The notes under the pieces are model-generated. The model was not told where the DNA came from and searched no databases. It saw only the letters and a program-made list of their open reading frames with translations. A program made the translations under genes and the position numbers. This document shows, piece after piece, positions 45,638 through 54,114 of a DNA stretch of 64,000 bases. The stretch's first letter is position 1. Every line of letters begins with the position of its first letter. The stretch spans positions 203,257-267,256 of the forward strand of contig JAQENU010000004.1 of NCBI GenBank assembly GCA_027676805.1, written 5' to 3'. Origin of the DNA: Coprobacillaceae bacterium UN01-12pH3A. Its GTDB lineage: Bacteria > Bacillota_I > Bacilli_A > Erysipelotrichales > Coprobacillaceae.

Positions 45638-46502
45638 TATAGAAACGTCCATCTATTTTAATTGATTTAGTAATATTGACAAAGGCTTTTGGATCATAGG
45701 TTCTTACAAACTGTACGACGTCTTTTACTTCATGGGCTGAAACAACCGTATAAAGCAACGTACGCGGTTCATCTTTATAGCAGCCTTTTCCTTCAAAGCG
45801 CGTAATTCCGTGATGCGTATAGGTAAGCAATGCTTTTTCTAAACTATTGGGATCAGCGGTAATGATAAATAAGGTGGTACGCTGGTCACGCTGATAAAGC
45901 TGTCCGATAATCTGAGTTGATACGAACTGGAAGATAATTGAATATAAAGCGGCTTCCCAGCCAAATAAAACACCGGAGATCATGAGTATAATTGTATTTA
46001 AGCCAAATACAAAATTCCATGAAGAAGTATTCCAGCGATCAGATAAATATACGGCAATAAAATCTGTTCCCCCGCTTGAAGCTTTGCCATGTAAAGCGAT
46101 AGAAATGGCTAAGCCGTTAAAGATTCCCCCGAACACTGAGACTAACAATGGATCCGATGTAATCGGCATTGCCGGAATAAGATCAACTAAAAATGAGTTC
46201 AGAACAATCATTAAAATTGAATAACCGGTAAACTTCTTCCCAATCGTTTTAAAGCCTATATATGCCGGTACAGCATTTAAAGCAATATTGATGATTGAAT
46301 AAGGCAAAGAGATACCAAATAATTCCGAGGCAATTCTTTGAATCAGCAAGGATAATCCGGTAAATCCGCCGGGCAATAAGTTTCCTGCACGTACAAAGGA
46401 CTTGATATTGCAAGACATAATGAATGATGCAATAACGACACAAATAATCGAAATAAGATGTTTCTTCCAAAGCTTTTGTTCTTTGGATTTTGCATAAACC
46501 AT
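45621..46502 (-). CDS. YitT family membrane protein (DUF161 and DUF2179)
   Basis: 293 residues: about five to six membrane segments (DUF161, with GNLLPGGFTGLSLLIQRI) followed by the cytoplasmic DUF2179 domain from about residue 205 (TLFIITADPNSLEKALLTYTHHGITRFEGKGCY, in part). A widely spread Firmicutes family without firmly known transport function. SD AGGGAG. Single gene. Confidence 0.92.
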   Translation of the reverse strand: MVYAKSKEQKLWKKHLISIICVVIASFIMSCNIKSFVRAGNLLPGGFTGLSLLIQRIASELFGISLPYSIINIALNAVPAYIGFKTIGKKFTGYSILMIVLNSFLVDLIPAMPITSDPLLVSVFGGIFNGLAISIALHGKASSGGTDFIAVYLSDRWNTSSWNFVFGLNTIILMISGVLFGWEAALYSIIFQFVSTQIIGQLYQRDQRTTLFIITADPNSLEKALLTYTHHGITRFEGKGCYKDEPRTLLYTVVSAHEVKDVVQFVRTYDPKAFVNITKSIKIDGRFYKEPME

Positions 46503-46680
46503 GTTTTTAAATTCTCCCTTATGTAAATTCCTTTATCATTATAGTATGTATCAAAAAAAATACAATGAAAAGTACAAGATGTTTGAAATTAATTTTATTA
46601 AAGCTGTTTTTGCTTTGGGGCTTTGCTATAATGGATAAAGAATGAACAAAGCAATACATATTAAAAATGGGGGAACAGAT

Positions 46681-47282
46681 ATGATAAAAAGCATTGCTAA
46701 GCTGTTTTTTTGTGTAATTGTTATTTTTTATTAACGGCATGTTTTAAAAATGCACCTGTTCCTAGTCCGATTGAAGAAGAGGACACCGCTTTATTGACGA
46801 ATATCCTAACGGCTTCTTATTATCTTGGTCAGGATTCTCTAGCATATGATTATTTTCACCATTCCAGCATTCAGAAATTTTTAGCGATGTGGGTAAAAAA
46901 TGAAACAGGAGATATCGACCAGCCCGTCTGGCAAGATGACACTTTTACGAAGATTGAGTGTGTCGACTACGATTTAAAGACATTGTATCCTGATCAAGAG
47001 TTATACTGCTGTAATTTTTCTTATTCGAATGATTGCTATGGCTATTTGATTTTTGCTAATCATGCAACTGATCCGAGCATTACCAACGATGAGATAAAAA
47101 AGACGACACCCTATTCTTACAATTTAAATATGAATGTGAACGAAATTCGAGAGCATTTAATGAAAACAGACATCGATCTTGCTTCTGTTCAAGCACATCG
47201 CATTTATCTTTATGATATAGATCAAAAGATAGCAGATCAGGTCATTGAATTTACAGATGGCAAAGGAGATCATTATATGTGA
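46681..47282 (+). pseudogene. Putative lipoprotein gene, frameshifted in the signal peptide at a 7-T tract
   Basis: ATG 46681 has a good SD (GGGGGAAC) and a promoter-like TATAAT near 46627. Its frame reads MIKSIAKLFFCVIVIFY and stops at 46732. The downstream frame (open from 46710) reads CNCYFLLTACFKN, a lipobox (LTAC). Adding one T to the run at 46705-46711 (7 to 8) joins them into a normal lipoprotein signal, so the gene is one base short. The mature part is about 180 residues, acidic, with no recognised domain. Phase variation, a real pseudogene or a sequencing error are all possible. Confidence 0.7.
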
Positions 47283-47334
47283 TCCGGCTTTGAAAAATGG
47301 GAAATAGATAAATGAAAAATAAGGAGAAACGGAT

Positions 47335-47841
47335 ATGGAATTAAGATTAGCGAATGAAGGGGATTTATCTCAGCTTAAAATCATGTATAAAAAAATAGTG
47401 GCACAAATGAATGCCAACAATATTGAGATTTGGGATGAGATTTATCCAAGTGAGTTTTTAAGTGAAGACATCAATCAAAAGCGTCTTTATGTTTTGATCG
47501 ATCAAGAAACAATTGCCGGAGCTTTTGCGTTGAGTGATACAAATCCGGGAGAGTATGCAATGCAATGGGAAAATAAGCAGGCAAAAGCGTTTTATATCGA
47601 CCGATTTGGTGTGAATGCGGATTATTTAAAAAGGGGACTGGGAAGTTTAATGCTGAAAGAAGCTATCGCTCTCGCAAAAGAAAAAGAAGCGGAATATCTG
47701 CGCCTTTTTGTAGTCGATATCAATATACCAGCTATTCACCTTTATAAGAAAAATGGATTTATACAAGCAGAGGGTGTTTTAGAAGAAAAAATTGATGATG
47801 AACTGACCTTATGGGAATATGGTTTTGAAATAAAACTATAA
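47335..47841 (+). CDS. GNAT family N-acetyltransferase
   Basis: 168 residues. Typical GNAT: IDRFGVNADYLKRGLGSLMLKEAI is the acetyl-CoA site and DINIPAIHLYKKNGF the end strand. SD AAGGAG. Follows the lipoprotein locus by 53 bases and precedes the DUF1349 and methyltransferase genes; they may be one transcription unit. Acceptor unknown. Confidence 0.88.
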   Translation: MELRLANEGDLSQLKIMYKKIVAQMNANNIEIWDEIYPSEFLSEDINQKRLYVLIDQETIAGAFALSDTNPGEYAMQWENKQAKAFYIDRFGVNADYLKRGLGSLMLKEAIALAKEKEAEYLRLFVVDINIPAIHLYKKNGFIQAEGVLEEKIDDELTLWEYGFEIKL

Positions 47842-47910
47842 AAGAATAATAATTTATAAGGAAAACAAATAGAAAAAATATAATGAAAGTAAAGATACGG
47901 AGGATTAAAA

Positions 47911-48501
47911 ATGAAGTGTTTTTTAGATGAGGAATTGTTTTGGATTAGAAAACCAGAGCATGTCAAAATAGAAGGTGAAACAATCGAAATCACAACACTG
48001 CCAAAAACGGATTTGTGGCAGCGTACTTATTATAGCTTTCAAAATGACAATGCGCCACTACTGCAAATTAAAACGGAGGAGCTGTACTTCTCATTTGTGG
48101 TTAAGACAACGTTTGAAAGCAAGCATCGCTTCGATCAATGTGGAATTGTCTTATATTTAGATAGTGAAAACTGGCTAAAAGCATCTATTGAATATGAAAA
48201 TGAAACTTATCAGCGGTTAGGCAGTGTCGTGACAAATCACGGATATTCTGATTGGGCAACAACGGATATTTCCGCTTCGATCAAAGAAATGTGGTATCGT
48301 CTTAGCAGAAGAGAAAGTGACTACTGTATTGAATGTAGTGAAGACGGCATTCATTTTAAACAGATGAGAATATGTCATTTATGGGAAGGAAGCAAGGCGA
48401 TTTCTTTTGGAATCTATGCCTGTAGTCCGGAAGATTCTTCTTTCAAAGCGGTTTTTAGTGATCTGAAAGTAATGGAGTGTCAGTGGCATGCACATGTTTA
48501 A
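47911..48501 (+). CDS. DUF1349 family protein
   Basis: 196 residues, a concanavalin-like beta-sandwich family (YesU-like in B. subtilis). Seen: FWIRKPEHVKIEGETIEI, FDQCGIVLYLDSENWLKASIEY, LGSVVTNHGYSDWA, and ISFGIYACSPEDSSFKAVFSDLKV. No signal peptide. Such proteins are often near carbohydrate genes, but none is next to this one. SD CGGAGG. Confidence 0.88.
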   Translation: MKCFLDEELFWIRKPEHVKIEGETIEITTLPKTDLWQRTYYSFQNDNAPLLQIKTEELYFSFVVKTTFESKHRFDQCGIVLYLDSENWLKASIEYENETYQRLGSVVTNHGYSDWATTDISASIKEMWYRLSRRESDYCIECSEDGIHFKQMRICHLWEGSKAISFGIYACSPEDSSFKAVFSDLKVMECQWHAHV

Positions 48502-48535
48502 GTAAACACAAGATATTAAATAAGGAGAACGAGTT

Positions 48536-49297
48536 ATGGAAGAAACACAGAATGTAAATAAAATCGATCAGGGGATAGAAGGACTCAAAGGCTATAAAAG
48601 AAATGTAGAAGCTCCTTGGGGATTACTGTTTTATAAGATTATATGGGATCAGCTGGGAAACCTAAATAATAAAAAAATCATGGATTATGGCAGTGGATTT
48701 GGCGTTACGGCAAATTATCTAGCCGCTCAAAATGAAGTGATAGCGATTGAACCTAATGAAGATATGCTGAACTTAAGATATCATGAACATGATTATACAC
48801 AATTCGTCGGAACACTCGAAAAGTTAAAGCAGGAACCGGATGAAAAGTATGATGTGATTATCTGTCATAATGTTTTAGAATATGTGGAAGATCGTCAAGC
48901 ATTATTAGCGGAGTTTCATCGAATATTAAAAAAGGATGGGTTTATATCGGTTGTGAAGCATAATAAGTTAGGGAAAATTATGCAGAAAGCGGTACTTGAA
49001 TATAAAGTCGATGAAGCAATGATATTACTGGATAATGAGGATGTGAAATCGTCAAATTTTGGATTGATTCGTCTCTATGAAAATGAAGAGATAGAAGCCT
49101 ATTCTAAAGGGTTGTTGAAGATTGTGGATTATTATGGGGTAAGAATTTTCTTTGCTTTACAGAATAATGAATTAAAAGTAAAGCCCGGCTGGCAGGAGGA
49201 AATGTTTGCCCTAGAAAGAAAAGCAGATCAGATACCGCAGTTTAGAGATATAGCTTTTTTTCACCACTTAATTATCAAGAAGTCACTGAGTAAATAA
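48536..49297 (+). CDS. Class I SAM-dependent methyltransferase
   Basis: 253 residues. Motif I is MDYGSGFGVTANYLA, motif II near VIAIEPNEDML, and a typical YDVIICHNVLEYVEDRQALL. Acceptor unknown. SD AAGGAG. Its stop codon overlaps the ATG of a small broken gene (TAATG). Confidence 0.9.
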   Translation: MEETQNVNKIDQGIEGLKGYKRNVEAPWGLLFYKIIWDQLGNLNNKKIMDYGSGFGVTANYLAAQNEVIAIEPNEDMLNLRYHEHDYTQFVGTLEKLKQEPDEKYDVIICHNVLEYVEDRQALLAEFHRILKKDGFISVVKHNKLGKIMQKAVLEYKVDEAMILLDNEDVKSSNFGLIRLYENEEIEAYSKGLLKIVDYYGVRIFFALQNNELKVKPGWQEEMFALERKADQIPQFRDIAFFHHLIIKKSLSK

Positions 49298-49544
49298 TGA
49301 TATTGAAAAATAAGAGAGATCGTCTGAAAAAAACTATAGTTCTTTAGACATTTCTTTAGGTATATGTTTTGGTGTAGTTTTTGGCATACTGATGGATAAT
49401 CTGGCATTAGGCATTGGACTTGGATTAAGTGGAGGAGTTATGATTAGCCTAATTATAAAAAATAAGGAGAACCTCATAAAACCTATGTACAATAGTCATA
49501 AAATTAAAAAACACCATAGATTCCATGTTTTTATTCATATATAG
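49297..49544 (+). pseudogene. Small glycine-rich membrane protein, frameshifted at a 7-A tract
   Basis: ATG 49297 overlaps the methyltransferase stop (TAATG). Its frame reads MILKNKRDRLKKTIVL and stops. Adding one A to the run 49327-49333 (7 to 8) gives RLKKNYSSLDISLGICFGV and continues through one or two glycine-rich hydrophobic segments (ILMDNLALGIGLGLSGG) to a stop at 49542. The C-terminal part after about residue 60 is basic and may also be altered. Short proteins of this type are common; function is unknown. Confidence 0.6.
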
Positions 49545-49591
49545 GATGTGTACACTTATGTATAAAATCGTGAATTTTCGTGAAAAGTATG

Positions 49592-49626
49592 CAGATTTCA
49601 TAAATGATATCTGTTTTTTATTTTAG
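49592..49626 (+). terminator. Terminator after the methyltransferase unit
   Basis: CAGATTTCAT (49592-49601) pairs with ATGATATCTG (49604-49613), one mismatch, followed by TTTTTTATTTT. Confidence 0.8.
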
Positions 49627-49679
49627 ATAAATAGTTTAAAAATAGATTTAATGTCGCTATGAAGATTTCTATGATACAA

Positions 49680-50038
49680 TAAAGTCAGAAAAAAGATCAT
49701 ACCATTCTCTCGGTTTTTGGAACATCTGTAAAGAATTTGTCAACTCTGCTTTATATAAATAGTGGATCAATTCCATGCAAATTTATGCCAAAATCTGCAA
49801 TTTGCAGCCAACCTATTGAAACGATCCTTATTTTTGATAGGGTAAGAGTAGGAAGTTCTGTGTACAGACGGGAGAGCGAATAGGGAATGATTGTCGTTGG
49901 ATGTCACATTATAGAAAGCGATGCGGAATAAAGGTCTTTCCTTAATAGGCGAAGCTATCTAAGTTTTGAAAGTCTGATTGTAGCTCGGCATTCAAATCAA
50001 AGTAAAATCAGCAAATTCAAAAGAAGTGGGAAAAGGAG
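49680..50038 (+). other. Long upstream region of the LRR surface protein gene, possible structured leader
   Basis: About 360 bases with no gene. Small foldable elements include CTGCAATTTGCAG (49795-49807), TCTGTGTACAGA (49857-49868) and GGAATAAAGGTCTTTCC (49925-49941). The stretch 49830-49960 is richer in G than its surroundings, unlike ordinary AT-rich spacers. I do not match it to any riboswitch I know. A leader RNA is possible, not shown. Confidence 0.3.
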
Positions 50039-50047
50039 ATGAAGAGA

Positions 50048-51781
50048 ATGATGAAAAGACTGATAAAGAAAATAGGGATATGTCTATTTACATTAGCAAT
50101 CCTATTAGGCACAATGCCATTGACCAGTGTCAAGGCAACAGGGCAAAGCACTATTACAGATTATGAAGCTGCTGAGCTCATAAGGAAAGCACTTGATGGA
50201 AAGGTAAGCAATGAGATTACAGAACAGGAAATATATGAAATTGCAAAGGAAGCTCTTGAGGGGAAAACCATTACAGATAGTATACAGGAATATGAGCTTC
50301 TCAATATAACAATTACTAGTATACAAAAAGCCACAGAAAACAGCAGTGGCGAGTTGGGGGTGCATTTATACTTTACTGGGATAGAACGTTCCATATCCGT
50401 TCCTATTCCACAACTGCCAAAGGAACAAGGGATATCAATTAATGTAGAAAACTTCCCAGATTCAGCATTCAGAGAATATGTTAAAACGAAATTTGATACA
50501 GATAAAAATGATGTACTGTCTGTAGATGAACTTAAAGCAGCAACAAGTATAAATATTAGTAGAAATACACAGATAAAAAGTGTAAAAGGAATCGAGTATT
50601 TTACATCGCTTCTGGAGTTAAAATGCTGGGGAACAAGCATAGAGAGTCTTGATTTAACGAGCAATAAGAGACTCACATTGATCAACTGTGCGGATAATCA
50701 AAATCTTACCTCATTAAATATAATGGGGCTTGAAGAATTGGAATCCTTGTATTTAAGTAATACAGGCATTAAAGATTTAAATCTCAAAAGCAACAAGAGA
50801 TTAAAGGAACTGTATATGTGGAATACAGAGATTAATCAGCTAGATGTTAGTAATAATTTAGAATTATTTGATTTGCAGTGTTTAGGTACAAAGATTACAG
50901 AACTGGATTTAACTCAAAATAAAGCATTAATGCAGCTAAATATTAGTAATACTGATATCAAAGAACTGGATATCAGTGCAAATAGAGATTTAATATTGTT
51001 ATATTGTAATAACACCAATATAAATATACTGGATGTAAGTCAGCATAAGAATTTAAATCGCCTGTGGTGTGAGAACAGTCCATTAGCCTATCTGAACATT
51101 GGGAATAATGATAAGCTGACTGAATTATATAAAACAGATTCTACAGTCAATTTGGATGTCGTAGGAAGCAGCTTTAATATAAAGGAAGCCTTCAAAGGAA
51201 TTGATCCAAATAACATGACGATGATAAGTGGAGGAGACTTGGATAAGGGAACAGGGATCGTGAGTCACTATCAGATGGGAACACCTATTGTATATAAGTA
51301 TGATTGTGGAACATCAGGCAATGGAGAAGAAACGATGCAGGTGACACTTCATTTAAATGTGAAAAAGGGAGATAGCACCATTACTCTTAATAAGGAGTTA
51401 AGCAAGACGTATGATGGTCAGCCAATAGAATTAAGTGAAACAGATTTTACAGTTATGGGTTCATCAAAACCTATCACAATCCTCTATGAAGAAAAAAGAG
51501 AAGATAGCTGGGTGAAATTGAACAAAGCACCACGAGAAGTAGGGATGTATAGAGTAAAGATCAGTGTAGAGGAAGATGAGTTCTATCATTCAGCAGAGAT
51601 AGTGAAGGAATTTGAGATTGCAGAACAAGTAAATGAAAATGTAGTACAAGCCGCAGTTCCTCATGAAGTACCGCCAACAGGAGATATGAATCCGATTGGA
51701 TTCAACATCGGAATATTGCTGATATCTGCGGGAGCTATAGCCTACAATATAAAAAAAGATAATAAGAAAAAGAAAGTCTAA
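50048..51781 (+). CDS. Leucine-rich-repeat surface protein with sortase-type anchor
   Basis: 577 residues from ATG 50048 (AAGGAG 9 bases ahead; ATG 50039 touches the SD). Signal peptide residues 1-31 (ends VKA). Residues 32-130 unknown; then an EF-hand-like FDTDKNDVLSVDEL near 155; about 10 LRRs; a YDG/MBG-like Ig domain (KTYDGQPIEL); and a C-terminal anchor PPTGD, hydrophobic helix and KKDNKKKKV tail, a variant of LPxTG. It is probably displayed on the cell wall, for adhesion. Codon use is AT-richer (many ATA, AGA) than neighbours, suggesting transfer. Terminator overlaps the stop. Confidence 0.88.
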   Translation: MMKRLIKKIGICLFTLAILLGTMPLTSVKATGQSTITDYEAAELIRKALDGKVSNEITEQEIYEIAKEALEGKTITDSIQEYELLNITITSIQKATENSSGELGVHLYFTGIERSISVPIPQLPKEQGISINVENFPDSAFREYVKTKFDTDKNDVLSVDELKAATSINISRNTQIKSVKGIEYFTSLLELKCWGTSIESLDLTSNKRLTLINCADNQNLTSLNIMGLEELESLYLSNTGIKDLNLKSNKRLKELYMWNTEINQLDVSNNLELFDLQCLGTKITELDLTQNKALMQLNISNTDIKELDISANRDLILLYCNNTNINILDVSQHKNLNRLWCENSPLAYLNIGNNDKLTELYKTDSTVNLDVVGSSFNIKEAFKGIDPNNMTMISGGDLDKGTGIVSHYQMGTPIVYKYDCGTSGNGEETMQVTLHLNVKKGDSTITLNKELSKTYDGQPIELSETDFTVMGSSKPITILYEEKREDSWVKLNKAPREVGMYRVKISVEEDEFYHSAEIVKEFEIAEQVNENVVQAAVPHEVPPTGDMNPIGFNIGILLISAGAIAYNIKKDNKKKKV

Positions 51782-51804
51782 AGGATAACAGACTTTCTTT
51801 TTTT
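51767..51804 (+). terminator. Rho-independent terminator of the LRR protein gene
   Basis: AAAGAAAGTCT (51769-51779) and AGACTTTCTTT (51790-51800) pair, then T run. Confidence 0.88.
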
Positions 51805-51841
51805 ATAAGGATCTATTAGCTTAATGTATGACAAAATCAAA

Positions 51842-52660
51842 TTAGATCTCTATTTTTTCAATAATGCCAGATACTAAGGCAACCATATTCTTTTCTGCTT
51901 TATTGGCAGCTTCCATCACTTCTTCATGTGATAATTGATTTTGAGATAAACCAGCAGCTTTATTGGTTACCAAAGAAATGCCTAAGGTTTTCATACCGCT
52001 GTGACGAGCGACAATGGCTTCGGGAACAGTAGACATTCCAACCATACCGACTCCTAACATTCTCAGCATACGAATTTCAGCCGGTGTTTCAAACATCGGT
52101 CCTTGAAAGAAACAGTAGATGCCACTTGTTACCGGGATTGAAAGCTCATCTGCGACTTTTCTAGCTAAAGCCTGATAATTTTTATTGTAGACTTCGGTCA
52201 TATCTTTGAAACGAGGACCAAATTCATCTAAGTTTGGACCACGCAGCGGACTTGGAGCAAAGAAACTGATGTGATCTTCAATGATTGAGATCGTTCCGGC
52301 ATCCATATCATCTTTTAAGCCTCCGCAGGCATTGGTTACGATCAATGTTTCAATGCCCAGTTTTCTAAATACACGAACAGGCAAAGTATTTGTATAGATA
52401 TCATGTCCTTCATAATAATGGAAACGTCCGTTTAGAATAACTACTTTTTTGTTGCGGATCGTTCCGATCACTAATTTACCTGCATGAGATGCAATCGTTG
52501 GAGTCGGAAAATGGGGGATATCTTTATAATCAAGAGTAATTGGATTTTCTACGATATCTGCCAATGGTCCTAATCCTGATCCTAGGATAATAGCGATTTC
52601 CGGCTGCCATGGCAAGTATTGCTGGATGTAGCAAGAAGCTTCATTAATTTTATTCATCAT
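51842..52660 (-). CDS. Purine nucleoside phosphorylase
   Basis: 272 residues, the trimeric PNP-I type. IAIILGSGLGPLAD, the HAGKLVIG phosphate loop, VTNACGGLK and a C-terminal GMSTVPEAIVARHSGMK-type segment are seen. It splits inosine, guanosine or xanthosine with phosphate, for purine salvage. The specificity between PunA and XapA types is not decided. SD AAAGGAG before ATGATG. Single gene. Confidence 0.93.
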   Translation of the reverse strand: MMNKINEASCYIQQYLPWQPEIAIILGSGLGPLADIVENPITLDYKDIPHFPTPTIASHAGKLVIGTIRNKKVVILNGRFHYYEGHDIYTNTLPVRVFRKLGIETLIVTNACGGLKDDMDAGTISIIEDHISFFAPSPLRGPNLDEFGPRFKDMTEVYNKNYQALARKVADELSIPVTSGIYCFFQGPMFETPAEIRMLRMLGVGMVGMSTVPEAIVARHSGMKTLGISLVTNKAAGLSQNQLSHEEVMEAANKAEKNMVALVSGIIEKIEI

Positions 52661-52840
52661 CGATTTTTCTCCTTTATTGTTTTTAAGTATTATATCATGT
52701 TCTTTGTCTATTTTTAAAGCAGCTCGATAAAAAAGAAAAATTTGCCGGGATATCGTAAATAAAATAAGAAAAAGTCAAACAAATATAAAGAAGAAAGAGA
52801 AACTTTCATGTATAATAAGAATTAAGAGTGAGGTGGGAAA

Positions 52841-54088
52841 ATGAATAAAGAACATTTTAAACTAGATAAACTGCAGCTGCATGACAGCCGTGTGTTTCGG
52901 GATCCGATTCATAACTATATTCATATCAATCATTTACTGTTTTGGCAGCTGATTAATACCAGAGAAATTCAACGTCTGCGCCGCATTAAACAATTAGGCG
53001 GAACCTTTCAGGTATATCAAAGTGCAGAGCATTCACGCTTCACCCATTCTTTAGGGGTTTATGAGATTGTTCGGCGCATGATTGAAGAAACAGAAATCAA
53101 ACAGTATTTGAGTGATTATGATATGGCAACGGTACTGTGTGCAGGCTTATGTCATGACTTGGGACATGGTCCCTATTCCCATTCCTTTGAACAAGTGTTT
53201 CAAACACATCATGAAACGATTACGGTGGATATTATATTGGGAGATACAGAAGTAAATCAGGTACTGACGCGCTATCATCCTGATTTGCCGGAGGATGTGG
53301 CTAAAGTCATCGAAAAAAAGCATCCTAACAAAGTGCTGGTACAGATGGTATCCAGTCAGATTGATGCGGATCGCATGGATTATTTACTGCGTGATTCTTA
53401 TTTTAGCGGTACGACCTATGGGCAATTCGATTTGGCTCGCATATTAAGAACCTTGCGTTTAGTCGATCATCAGATCGTTTATAAAAATTCGGGAGTGCAG
53501 GCGATCGAAAACTATATTTTAGCCCGTTATCATATGTACTGGCAGGTGTATTATCATCCAACTGCTCGTTCGTTTGAACAGCTTTTATCACAGGTATTTA
53601 AACGTATCAAGGATCTTTATCAAGATGGCTTTGATTTTGATACTGATATCCGTTATCTGCTGCCGTTTTTAAAGAATCATTGGGACTATCGTGATTATCT
53701 TAATTTAGATGAATCTGTCGTACAATATTATTTCAGATGTTTCAGTGACAGCAAAGATCCGATATTATCTGATTTATCCCGCCGTTTCTTAGATCGTCAT
53801 CTTTTGAAGCATCAGGATTATCATGATCCTAAAGAAGTAGAAGAGTTATCTAGGATTGCTTTAGAAAATGGATTTGATCCGAAGTATTACATTATTACCG
53901 ATAATCAGCGTCAGATTCCTTATAAGCATTATGGAACCGACGGAGCTATCGAGGATATTAAAATATTGATGGACGATCAAAAGACATTGAAGGATCTTCC
54001 CGAAGTATCGGAGATTGTTGACGCTATTGTCCGCAGCAAGCGCAATAAAACAGATCAGAAAGTATATTATCCCAAAGAAATAAAATAA
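52841..54088 (+). CDS. HD-domain phosphohydrolase, dGTPase-like
   Basis: 415 residues. HD-domain residues: SAEHSRFTHSLGVYEIVRR (His), LCHDLGHGPYSHSFE (His-Asp), and ASQIDADRMDYLLRD-type (Asp). Close in layout to SAMHD1-like and YwfO-like dNTPases, which hydrolyse deoxynucleoside triphosphates. Substrate here not proven. SD GAGGTGGG. Confidence 0.92.
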   Translation: MNKEHFKLDKLQLHDSRVFRDPIHNYIHINHLLFWQLINTREIQRLRRIKQLGGTFQVYQSAEHSRFTHSLGVYEIVRRMIEETEIKQYLSDYDMATVLCAGLCHDLGHGPYSHSFEQVFQTHHETITVDIILGDTEVNQVLTRYHPDLPEDVAKVIEKKHPNKVLVQMVSSQIDADRMDYLLRDSYFSGTTYGQFDLARILRTLRLVDHQIVYKNSGVQAIENYILARYHMYWQVYYHPTARSFEQLLSQVFKRIKDLYQDGFDFDTDIRYLLPFLKNHWDYRDYLNLDESVVQYYFRCFSDSKDPILSDLSRRFLDRHLLKHQDYHDPKEVEELSRIALENGFDPKYYIITDNQRQIPYKHYGTDGAIEDIKILMDDQKTLKDLPEVSEIVDAIVRSKRNKTDQKVYYPKEIK

Positions 54089-54114
54089 CGCTTCAATTAC
54101 GAAGCGTTTTTAAG
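54086..54114. terminator. Bidirectional terminator between the HD gene and fruA
   Basis: AACGCTTC (54087-54094) and GAAGCGTT (54101-54108) around AATTAC, T run on plus, and TATTTT on the minus side. Confidence 0.85.

Noticed and set aside
49680-50038. Cyclic-di-GMP, SAM, or cobalamin riboswitch
   Set aside because: I looked for their conserved cores and found none; left as an unassigned possible leader.
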